Assembly (NCBI GenBank): GCA_017860075.1
Contig: JAFNAH010000559.1
Location: 1-5,178, forward strand
Length of the DNA stretch: 5,178 bases
Origin: Acidobacteriota bacterium
GTDB lineage: Bacteria; Acidobacteriota; UBA6911
Direction: 5' to 3'
The position numbers were made by a program, and so were the translations under genes. Under the pieces are notes generated by a model, which was not told the origin of the DNA, made no database searches, and saw only the letters and a list, made by a program, of their open reading frames with translations. This document shows positions 1 to 5,178 of this stretch, piece after piece (within the stretch, counting starts at the first letter, position 1; each line of letters begins with the position of its first letter).

Positions 1-127
1 AGGACGCGGCCGATAGCATGTCGGGATCCTGTTCCGCCTGAGTATCAGAAAGCGGGACGCTCTGCCTCAGGACGGACGTTTACTAACGCAAACAGGCGAT
101 TTCTGCAAGCTCCAACAAGACGAGGCA
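1..127. other. Left edge, no supported gene
   Basis: I see no convincing coding sequence here. One + frame is open from base 1 past 600, but it is rich in Arg, Ser and Pro, has no recognisable motif and overlaps the well-supported regulator gene for almost 300 bases, so I treat it as a GC-driven open frame. Another + frame ends in a TGA at 39-41 after 12 codons (DAADSMSGSCSA). This could be the last residues of an upstream gene, but it is too short to judge. Confidence 0.4.
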
Positions 128-201
128 GCCGCGGATTTCAAGGATGGCACAGATCCGTCAAGCGAACCTGCCCTTTCCGTGAAATCAGTGTAATCCTTGG
201 C
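128..201. repeat. Degenerate 9-nt-periodic inverted repeat
   Basis: The left arm (from 128) reads as units of about 9 nt: GCGGATTTC, AAGGATGGC, ACAGATCCG. The right arm (about 177-201) carries the complementary units CCGTGAAAT, CAGTGTAAT and CCTTGGCC. Aligning the left arm with the reverse complement of the right gives about 17 of 24 matches, including GCC, GGATT, CA, GAT and CAC. The pattern resembles an intergenic palindromic element, roughly CACGGATTTCACGGAT, that I recall as dispersed in many unrelated bacterial genomes. That link is from memory. This copy looks worn. It may fold as an RNA hairpin, but no function is evident. Confidence 0.55.
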
Positions 202-262
202 CGAGCTTCTTCCCGCTCGTCTCCCGGCTGTGATCCCTCAGATACAGCAGCTGAATTGCGGA

Positions 263-295
263 AGGCCGGCGACGCCGATTGCCAGAAGCCGGCCT
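263..295. other. GC-rich stem-loop before nadQ
   Basis: AGGCCGGC (263-270) and GCCGGCCT (288-295) form a perfect 8-bp inverted repeat with a 17-nt loop. It ends 45 nt before the nadQ start codon. No T-run follows on the + strand, so it is not a standard intrinsic terminator. It could be the end of an upstream transcript, a structured leader of nadQ, or a chance product of high GC content. Confidence 0.4.
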
Positions 296-340
296 GGCGA
301 TCTAAACTAGCCGTGCTGGACTTCCTGAAGCCGGTGCCCG

Positions 341-1351
341 ATGAAGCCAAGAGTATCGCTCGGCCTGAACGCGGTCATCGTCGCGGTGACGCGCGAGGCG
401 CCGAGAATTCTGACTATCCGGCACGACGCCAGCGCCGCAGTGGCGCCGGGTGCGAAAGGCGATCTGCCCCGGGAAGATGCCCTGCCGTCCGGCCTGCTGC
501 ATCCGGACAGGGACCGCACCCTGGAACTTGGTCTGCGGCGGTGGGTGAGGGAGCAAACCGGCCTCGAGCTGGGATACGTCGAACAGCTCTATACCTTCGG
601 CGATCTGGACCGCAACCCGGAGGAGCGTGAGATGGGCCAACGCGTGTTGTCGATCGCTTATCTCGCCCTCGTTCGGGAGGCCCGCCCCTCGGGCACACGC
701 GGTGCGACCTGGAGAGACTGGTACAGCTTTTTCCCCTGGGAGGACTGGCGTGAAGGCCGCCCCGACGTGTTCCTGAAGGTCATCCGGCCGGCGGTGGAAA
801 GCTGGATCCGGTCCGCGCCGGACGGGGCGCACCGGCGCGAGCGCCGGGAAAGAAGCGAGATCTACTTTGGTCTGGGAGGGGCGCCGTGGGATTTCGAGCG
901 CGTCCTCGACCGGTACGAGCTGATCTACGAGATGGGGCTCGCAGCTGAAGCCGAACGCGACCGGTCGGCCGGACAGCCCGGCAGCTCGACAACCGCGCGG
1001 CGACTGCCACAGCTCGGCGAATCGATGGCGCTGGATCATCGGAGAATACTGGCCACCGCGCTCAGTCGGATCCGGGGCAAACTGAAATACAGGCCCGTCG
1101 TGTTCGAGTTGCTTCCCACTTCATTCACCCTGCTCCAGTTGCAGCGCGTCGTCGAGGCGCTCGTGGGGGTGCGGCTCCATAAACAGAACCTGAGGCGACT
1201 GGTGGAGTCAGCCCGGCTCGTCGAACACACAGGCCGCTACGAGACGCGCACCGGCGGCAGGCCCGCCGAGCTCTTCCGCTTCCGCAGAGAGGTGCTTCGG
1301 GAACGACCGGCGCCCGGCGTGGGCCTGCCTGGACTCCGTCACCTGGGGTGA
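341..1351 (+). CDS. nadQ: NadQ-type Nudix-related transcriptional regulator of NAD synthesis
   Basis: The 336-residue protein has the two-part layout of the NadQ/COG4111 family, relatives of NrtR. Residues about 6-150 are Nudix-like: LGLNAVIVAV strand, a Nudix-box remnant at 61-76 with RRWVREQTGLE, then GYVEQLYTFGD and WYSFFPWEDW. Against the canonical REUxEExGU, the catalytic segment reads RWVREQTGL, so two key glutamates are replaced by Trp and Gln. This points to ligand sensing rather than hydrolysis. A variable middle (about 150-230) contains YFGLGGAPWDFERVLDRYELIYEMGL. Residues about 232-320 are a winged helix: DHRRILATALSRIRGKLKYRP, FTLLQLQRVVEAL, LHKQNLRRLVES and GGRPAELFRFRREVL. Known NadQ proteins repress nad genes; NrtR relatives sense ADP-ribose or NAD-related nucleotides. 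The start is firm because an in-frame TGA lies at 326-328 and ATG 341 is the first start after it, though its Shine-Dalgarno is weak. The gene lies directly upstream of nadA-nadC, its expected target. Ligand and repressor sign are inferred. Confidence 0.9.
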   Translation: MKPRVSLGLNAVIVAVTREAPRILTIRHDASAAVAPGAKGDLPREDALPSGLLHPDRDRTLELGLRRWVREQTGLELGYVEQLYTFGDLDRNPEEREMGQRVLSIAYLALVREARPSGTRGATWRDWYSFFPWEDWREGRPDVFLKVIRPAVESWIRSAPDGAHRRERRERSEIYFGLGGAPWDFERVLDRYELIYEMGLAAEAERDRSAGQPGSSTTARRLPQLGESMALDHRRILATALSRIRGKLKYRPVVFELLPTSFTLLQLQRVVEALVGVRLHKQNLRRLVESARLVEHTGRYETRTGGRPAELFRFRREVLRERPAPGVGLPGLRHLG

Positions 1352-1504
1352 GCGGAAGACACGGACCTGGCGGCTCTGGCGAAATCGACCTCATCGGCTT
1401 CCCTTGTGCGCACGTCGTCCCGGACCTGGACGCAGGCAGTGCATCTTCGCGAACAAGGGGGTATGGAACATCGCCGATGGCTGGTGAGGCAGCGAAATGG
1501 CAAA

Positions 1505-1562
1505 CGGGCCTGCCTGATGCGAAATGGGGCACTTCCCGCGGGTCAGGGGCGCTCCAGGCCCG
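1505..1562. other. Nested inverted-repeat structure in nadQ-nadA gap
   Basis: CGGGCCTG (1505-1512) pairs perfectly with CAGGCCCG (1555-1562). Directly inside it CCTGA (1513-1517) pairs with TCAGG (1543-1547), leaving a 7-nt bulge on the right side. The apical part holds the palindrome CCCGCGGG (1535-1542). The structure lies about 150 nt after the nadQ stop and upstream of the nadA promoter, so if transcribed it belongs to the nadQ 3' end. There is no T-tract. It may protect or end the nadQ transcript, or be a GC-rich coincidence. A 9-nt direct repeat GCGAAATGG (1492-1500 and 1519-1527) overlaps it. Confidence 0.4.
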
Positions 1563-1604
1563 CATCGAAGTCCGGTTTTGACAGCCGCCCGTTCCCGGCA
1601 GCGG

Positions 1605-1620
1605 CGGGGCATTTGCCCCG
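1605..1620. other. Short perfect hairpin upstream of nadA promoter
   Basis: CGGGGCA and TGCCCCG are perfect complements around TT; a realistic fold is a 6-bp stem with an ATTT loop. Outer bases GGCA (1597-1600) and TGCC (1622-1625) can add a second short stem. No T-run follows on either strand, so I do not call an intrinsic terminator. It ends 26 bp before the -35 box of the nadA promoter. Confidence 0.35.
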
Positions 1621-1645
1621 ATGCCAGGTTCCATGCAACTCCGGG

Positions 1646-1674
1646 TTGACAGGAGATATACTCAGTCCTAGTAT
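1646..1674 (+). promoter_or_regulatory. Sigma70-like promoter of nadA-nadC
   Basis: A perfect -35 hexamer TTGACA (1646-1651) is followed after exactly 17 bp by TAGTAT (1669-1674), which matches 4 of 6 bases of TATAAT. It is the best housekeeping promoter match I found in the window, in an AT-rich patch (roughly 1646-1680) that stands out from the GC-rich surroundings. Transcription would start near 1681, so nadA translation should start downstream of that. A short AGGAG string (1651-1655) lies in the spacer but has no ATG, GTG or TTG at useful distance. Confidence 0.75.
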
Positions 1675-1675
1675 A
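1657..1675. promoter_or_regulatory. Candidate NadQ operator palindrome
   Basis: TATACTCAGTCCTAGTATA has perfect 6-bp arms, TATACT (1657-1662) and AGTATA (1670-1675), around a 7-nt centre. It covers the whole -10 box and half of the promoter spacer, where a bound dimer would block RNA polymerase. It sits in front of the gene pair that a NadQ regulator is known to control, next to the regulator gene itself. The sequence shows the palindrome; assigning it to NadQ is inference. I found no second copy in front of nadQ, so autoregulation is not supported. Confidence 0.65.
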
Positions 1676-1717
1676 AGTAGAGCCCGAGAAACCGGCGCTC
1701 TCAGTTTCACCCCGGAA

Positions 1718-2710
1718 GTGGAACGCGAAACCGCGCCCGTCTACGAACGCCTGAAGCACATCATCCCGGCCATTGAATGGCCGGTGCATGCCCCGTACAT
1801 TGCGGCCATCAACCGCCTGAAACTCGAACGGCGTGCCGTCCTCCTGGCTCACAACTACCAGACCCCCGAGATCTTCCACGGTGTCGCGGATCTCACGGGC
1901 GACTCGCTCGCGCTGGCGCGTCAAGCGGCGGAAACCGAAGCGGACGTGATTGTCCTGTGCGGTGTCCACTTCATGGCCGAGACCGCCAAGATCCTCAACC
2001 CGGCCAGGACCGTCCTCATCCCCGATCTCGAGGCGGGTTGTTCCCTCGCATCGTCGATCACCGCCGAGGACGTGCGGCTGCTCAGGCAGCGCTACCCTGG
2101 GGTCCCGGTAGTTACCTACGTCAACACCTCGGCCGCGGTCAAGGCCGAGTCGGACGTCTGCTGCACCTCTGCCAACGCCGTGGAAGTGGTCGAATCCCTT
2201 GGGGCCGACCGGGTGATTTTTCTTCCGGATGAGTACCTGGGACGCTATGTAGCCAGCCGGACCACGGTGAACGTGATCCTCTGGCGTGGCCACTGTGAGG
2301 TCCACGAACGCTTCACCGCCGAGGACATCCGCTACTACCGGGAGCGCTTCGGCGACATATCCGTGCTCGCGCACCCCGAGTGCCCGCCGGACGTGCTGGC
2401 CGAGGCGGACTTCGTCGGCTCGACGGCGGGCATGATCCGTCACGTCGGGCTGAATCGGCCCAAGCGCGTGGTCATGATCACCGAGTGTTCCATGAGCGAC
2501 AATGTCGCGGTGGAGTTCCCGGAGACGGAGTTCGTCCGCCCGTGCAACCTCTGTCCGCACATGAAGCGCATCACGCTGCCCGCAATCCTCCGCTCGCTTC
2601 AGACCATGCAACACGTCGTGGAACTCGACGCGGGAATCGCCGAGAGGGCACGCATGGCGGTCGAGCGGATGCTGAACCCGGCCGCGCGTGGAAACCGGAC
2701 AAATGCCTGA
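1718..2710 (+). CDS. nadA: Quinolinate synthase NadA
   Basis: This enzyme condenses iminoaspartate with dihydroxyacetone phosphate to quinolinate in de novo NAD synthesis and carries an oxygen-sensitive [4Fe-4S] cluster. From GTG 1718 it has 330 residues. Visible motifs are [24 protein letters not shown] (His45, Tyr47), [25 protein letters not shown] (Cys81), [21 protein letters not shown] (Cys149, or its neighbour Cys148), AHPEC (His219, Glu221), DFVGSTAGM and CNLCPHMK (Cys279). Cys81, Cys149 and Cys279 are the expected cluster ligands. The start is uncertain. The frame stays open upstream to GTG 1406, with ATG 1463, ATG 1517 and TTG 1646 as other options, but a promoter and palindrome fill that stretch and family-like sequence begins only around 1706 (FTPEVERE). 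GTG 1718 is the first ordinary start after the predicted transcript start, yet it lacks a clear Shine-Dalgarno and trims the first four of those residues (FTPE). Function is secure; the N-terminus is not. Confidence 0.93.
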   Translation: MERETAPVYERLKHIIPAIEWPVHAPYIAAINRLKLERRAVLLAHNYQTPEIFHGVADLTGDSLALARQAAETEADVIVLCGVHFMAETAKILNPARTVLIPDLEAGCSLASSITAEDVRLLRQRYPGVPVVTYVNTSAAVKAESDVCCTSANAVEVVESLGADRVIFLPDEYLGRYVASRTTVNVILWRGHCEVHERFTAEDIRYYRERFGDISVLAHPECPPDVLAEADFVGSTAGMIRHVGLNRPKRVVMITECSMSDNVAVEFPETEFVRPCNLCPHMKRITLPAILRSLQTMQHVVELDAGIAERARMAVERMLNPAARGNRTNA

Positions 2711-3569
2711 AGCGCCGGAGCGGATCACGAGACTTCTCCCCTTGATCTACGAAGGAATAGTCCGCCGCTCGCTCGAGGAGGATCTCGGCCGCGCCGGTGA
2801 CATAACCACGGACGCAATTGCTACCCCGGGCGCCCTCGCGAGCGGCAGTATCGTGGCCCGCGCGCCGGGCCGGATCGCGGGACTGGATGTCGCGCTTTCC
2901 GCCTTTCGCCAGCTCGACCCGGCCATATCGTTCGAAATCCGCCTCGAAGACGGGAGCGACGCGGTCGCCGGCCAGGCGCTGGCCCTGCTCGAGGGGCAGG
3001 CCCGCCCCATCCTTTCCGCCGAACGGACAGCCTTGAATTTTCTGGGCAGACTCTGCGGCATCGCCACATCCACCCGCGACGTGGTTGCCGTGGTCGCCCC
3101 CTATGGCACCAAGGTGGTCTGCACGCGGAAGACGACACCGGGCCTGCGGGCGATCGAGAAGTACGCCGTCCGCGCCGGCGGCGGATCCAATCATCGCTTC
3201 GGGCTCGATGATGCGGTACTGATCAAGGACAACCACCGGGTTCTGGCCGGAAGCCTCTCCGAGGCGGTGCGGCGGGTCCGAGGCTGCGTCGGCCACATGG
3301 TGAAGATCGAAGCCGAAGTCGATACGATTGCGCAGCTCGAGGAGGCGCTCGGCCTCGGGGTTGACGCGGTCCTGCTGGACAACATGTCTTTGGAGGACCT
3401 CGCTCGCGGCGTCCGCATGGCCAGGGGCAGGGCAATCACCGAAGCCTCGGGAGGCATCACACCGGAAACGGCCGCGGCGGTGGCTGCCACGGGAGTCGAC
3501 CTCCTCTCGATAGGATGGCTCACGCACAGCGCTCCCAGCCTCGACGTATCGCTCGACCTTTCTCTCTGA
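2703..3569 (+). CDS. nadC: Nicotinate-nucleotide pyrophosphorylase (quinolinate phosphoribosyltransferase) NadC
   Basis: It converts quinolinate and PRPP to nicotinate mononucleotide, CO2 and pyrophosphate, using the nadA product. The 288-residue protein has normal family length. In order it shows [16 protein letters not shown], the N-terminal sandwich domain, [18 protein letters not shown] (Arg108), [26 protein letters not shown] (Arg142, Lys143, His164, Arg165), LIKDNH (Lys175), KIEAEVDT (Glu203), LLDNM (Asp226), EASGGI (247-252) and a final [10 protein letters not shown]. These match the phosphate, carboxylate and catalytic residues known in the family, and none is missing. I chose ATG 2703, which overlaps the nadA end by 8 bp and suggests translational coupling. 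GTG 2688 is in frame, adds five residues, and has no better ribosome site. A weak GGA at 2697-2699 precedes the ATG. It shares the nadA promoter. nadB, often between nadA and nadC, is absent. Confidence 0.96.
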   Translation: MPEAPERITRLLPLIYEGIVRRSLEEDLGRAGDITTDAIATPGALASGSIVARAPGRIAGLDVALSAFRQLDPAISFEIRLEDGSDAVAGQALALLEGQARPILSAERTALNFLGRLCGIATSTRDVVAVVAPYGTKVVCTRKTTPGLRAIEKYAVRAGGGSNHRFGLDDAVLIKDNHRVLAGSLSEAVRRVRGCVGHMVKIEAEVDTIAQLEEALGLGVDAVLLDNMSLEDLARGVRMARGRAITEASGGITPETAAAVAATGVDLLSIGWLTHSAPSLDVSLDLSL

Positions 3570-3617
3570 CCTCGGGACTGAAACACCAGGCATGGAGCCG
3601 CCAGGCCTTCTTGAATT

Positions 3618-3663
3618 TTGCCCGCACCCCTCCCTGTGCTAGGCTTTTTGAAGGCAGGCGAGG
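3618..3663 (+). promoter_or_regulatory. Weak promoter and ribosome site for the TPR gene
   Basis: TTGCCC (3618-3623) and TAGGCT (3640-3645) are 16 bp apart, and TG at 3637-3638 gives an extended -10 (TGCTAGGCT). Each hexamer is a poor consensus match. GAGG (3660-3663) sits 6 nt before ATG 3670 and is a good Shine-Dalgarno. The 100-bp gap after nadC argues for separate transcription. I see no convincing nadC terminator; GCCTTC (3605-3610) and GAAGGC (3650-3655) can pair, but across a 39-nt loop. Confidence 0.35.
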
Positions 3664-3669
3664 CTGGAC

Positions 3670-4047
3670 ATGAAAATCCTCCATCGAGCTCTCTTGTGCA
3701 TTTCACTTTGCGCGCCGGGAACGCTGACCGCGCAGGATCGAGGCGATGCGCTCAGGCACGCCGTTTCGTTGATGAGGGCTTCCCGCCCGCTCGAAGCGGA
3801 GCAGGCGCTCCGGTCGACCATAGAGCGCGATCCCGGCCTCGCGGATGCGCAAACGCTCCTGGGATTCCTACTGTTGCAGCGAGGCGGGCCGCAGGAAGCC
3901 GAGCGCTTCTTTCGCAATGCGCTCGCGCTGCGTCCGGACACACCCGCCGCCAGGCTTGGCCTCGGCATCACGAATCCGAGGTTCTGTTCGGCCAGGCGCT
4001 CAGCGCAGACCGGGCGGGGAGAAGGCGCGACGCCGTTGGACTCCTGA
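3670..4047 (+). CDS. Secreted TPR protein, N-terminal part (frame broken)
   Basis: The first 22 residues or so form a Sec-type signal peptide: positive MKILHR, a hydrophobic LLCISLCAPG core, and a likely cleavage site near LTAQ-D. Export to the periplasm or beyond is therefore expected. Two TPR-like units follow, ALRHAVSLMRASRPLEAEQALRSTIERDPG and ADAQTLLGFLLLQRGGPQEAERFFRNALALRPD, each with the usual Ala positions and a closing Pro. A third starts at PAARLGLGI, but after about codon 100 the sequence turns to TNPRFCSARRSAQTGRG and stops at 4047, with no TPR character. The repeat pattern resumes in another frame from about 3972, so this is the head of a longer gene and not a complete 125-residue protein. 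The start is supported by GAGG six bases upstream. Its role is unknown; TPR arrays bind proteins. Confidence 0.75.
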   Translation: MKILHRALLCISLCAPGTLTAQDRGDALRHAVSLMRASRPLEAEQALRSTIERDPGLADAQTLLGFLLLQRGGPQEAERFFRNALALRPDTPAARLGLGITNPRFCSARRSAQTGRGEGATPLDS

Positions 4048-5178
4048 GGCAGTGTGTCCGGCTCAATCCCCGGCTGGCGAAGGCCTGGTCGCGGCTGGGT
4101 GAGTTCCTCCGGCAAGGGGAGCAGTACGAGGAGTCACGTGCTGCATTCCTCGCGGCGCTCGAAGCGGATCCCGAAGACGTGGCGGCGCGTACCGGGCTGG
4201 CCTCGGCTTTGCAGGCCGAGGGTAAGTCCGCGGAGGCGCTCAGCGAATACCAGAGGTCGCTCGCAGCCGGCAGAGTCTCTCCTGATCTGCTTGCAGGCAT
4301 GGCCGCCGCCTACATGGATCAGGGCCGCGCTCACGAGGCCGCTGCGGCCATGCTGAACGCGACCCGGCAGCTCCCGGACAGCCCGGATCTGCTTACCTAT
4401 CTCGGGTACCTGCAGGAGGCCGAAGGAAACATCGTGGCATCCCTGGAGTCCTACTCGGAGGCCCTCAACCTCGATCCGGGAAACACCGACGCCCTGGTCG
4501 GGACAGCGCAGCAAATGTTGCGCAAAGGAGACGCCGGCGCGGCCGCCGCCGGGCTGAAACGCGCCGTGCAGAATGACCCGGACAGGTCCGATGCATGGCT
4601 GCTTCTGATCCAGTCCTATCGGAGAGCGCACGATGACCGCTCTGCCGAAATCGCGTGCCGGGAGTGTATCGAACGGTCGGGTCCGGCTCCTGCCTGCCGG
4701 GAGCAACTCGCGGCGCTCCGCCTGGACGCTGCCGACTACCGGGGGTCGGCCGAGCAGTTTCAGAACCTGCTGCGCAGCGGTATAGCGTCCAAGCCGATCC
4801 TTGACGGGCTGGCGTTTTCCCTGATGCAACTCGGAGACTACGCGCAGTCGATCGGCATGTTCAGGAGCTCCCTGGAGAGATTTGGTCCCGACGCCTGGGT
4901 CTACTCGAGTCTCGGCTACGCACACCGCATGCACGGCGACCTGGATTCCGCAATTGCCTGCTATCGGAAAGCCCTTGAATTGGCACCACGCGATCCGGAA
5001 GCAGGCTACAATCTTGGTTTTGCCCTCTACCTTGCAGGTGATTTCGCCCCGGCGGTCGCACCCTTTCTGGAGGCGCTCCGGGCAAGGCCGGACTGGGGCC
5101 CTGCGCACTATCACCTCGCGCTGACTTACTGGCACCTGCAGCAGTACGGTCCGGCCCTGGCGCAGGCCCGCATGGCGC
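3972..5178 (+). CDS. TPR protein, continuation in shifted frame, cut by window edge
   Basis: This frame has no stop from 3972 to the window end (402 codons) and continues the gene that starts at 3670. It begins ESEVLFGQALSADRAG and then shows about eleven consecutive TPR units of about 34 residues. Clear ones include AKAWSRLGEFLRQGEQYEES closing at EADPE, LLTYLGYLQEAEGN closing at NLDPG, WVYSSLGYAHRMHGDLDSA closing at ELAPR, and AGYNLGFALYLAGDFAPA closing at RARPD. No enzymatic domain, membrane segment or second signal peptide is visible, so the chain looks like a superhelical protein-binding scaffold. Rejoined to the N-terminal part it exceeds 500 residues and goes on beyond the window. Read alone, its first ordinary in-frame starts are GTG 4179 and ATG 4299, both inside the array, which argues against an independent gene. 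Whether the locus is alive depends on the break near 3970. Confidence 0.8.

Noticed and set aside
38..48. CTGAGTATCAG as a possible second NadQ site upstream of nadQ
   Set aside because: Only 4-bp arms and just an AGTAT half in common with the nadA palindrome, about 300 bp from the gene.
1..630. Open + frame running from base 1 through the start of nadQ
   Set aside because: Arg/Ser/Pro-rich, no motif, crosses the repeat and overlaps nadQ by 290 bases in another frame.
1646..1677. Similarity to synthetic Anderson-type promoters (TTGACA plus CTCAGTCCTAG)
   Set aside because: The shared 11-mer sits at a different distance from TTGACA and the flanks are native-looking; the palindrome explains the region better. 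No other vector-like sequence was seen.
1352..1717. Possible NAD-I (nadA motif) riboswitch, known upstream of nadA in Acidobacteria
   Set aside because: I cannot find the ACAACCCC-like segment I remember from that motif, and the structures here lie upstream of the best promoter. A covariance search (Infernal with the Rfam model) would settle it.
1391..2728. 445-codon open frame on the - strand opposite nadA
   Set aside because: It is the antisense shadow of a GC-rich gene, rich in Arg, Gly, Val and Asp with no domain, while the + strand has clear NadA motifs.
2571..3593. 340-codon open frame on the - strand opposite nadC
   Set aside because: Antisense shadow of nadC with no recognisable motif.
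3570..3669. Intrinsic terminator after nadC
   Set aside because: Only 3-bp local stems or a 6-bp stem with a 39-nt loop are available, and the T-run at 3645-3649 does not follow a stable stem.
4134..5135. 333-codon open frame on the - strand opposite the TPR region
   Set aside because: The + strand shows regular 34-residue TPR units; the antisense product has no pattern.

Overview
The window carries a compact regulator-plus-biosynthesis locus for de novo NAD synthesis, followed by an unrelated secreted tetratricopeptide-repeat (TPR) gene. All real genes are on the + strand. The DNA is GC-rich. The source cannot be fixed from the sequence. The regulator and the two enzymes read like the nadQ/nadA/nadC set I know from Alphaproteobacteria. 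The large TPR protein with a signal peptide ending in TAQ-D, and the degenerate 9-nt-periodic dispersed repeat at the left edge, also fit soil Acidobacteriota and similar phyla. I leave the phylum open.

Bases 1-340 show no convincing gene. They hold an imperfect 74-bp inverted repeat (128-201) built from units of about 9 nt, and a perfect 8-bp GC-rich stem-loop (263-295) just before the first gene. Bases 341-1351 encode a NadQ-type NAD regulator: a Nudix-like sensor domain with a degraded catalytic box, joined to a C-terminal winged helix. Bases 1352-1717 separate it from nadA. They contain two inverted-repeat structures, then a strong sigma70-like promoter (TTGACA, 17 bp, TAGTAT at 1646-1674) whose -10 box is buried in a 19-bp operator-like palindrome (1657-1675). 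I infer that this is the NadQ operator.

Bases 1718-2710 encode quinolinate synthase (nadA), and 2703-3569 encode quinolinate phosphoribosyltransferase (nadC), which overlaps nadA by 8 bp. Together they turn iminoaspartate plus dihydroxyacetone phosphate into quinolinate and then nicotinate mononucleotide. The usual partner nadB, which makes iminoaspartate, is not here. The simplest model is feedback: when NAD or a derivative is plentiful, NadQ occupies the palindrome and shuts off nadA-nadC.

After a 100-bp gap a TPR gene starts at 3670 with a signal peptide. Its reading frame breaks by one base near 3970 and continues in another frame to the window edge without a stop. This is a recent pseudogene, a sequencing or assembly error, or (least likely) programmed frameshifting.
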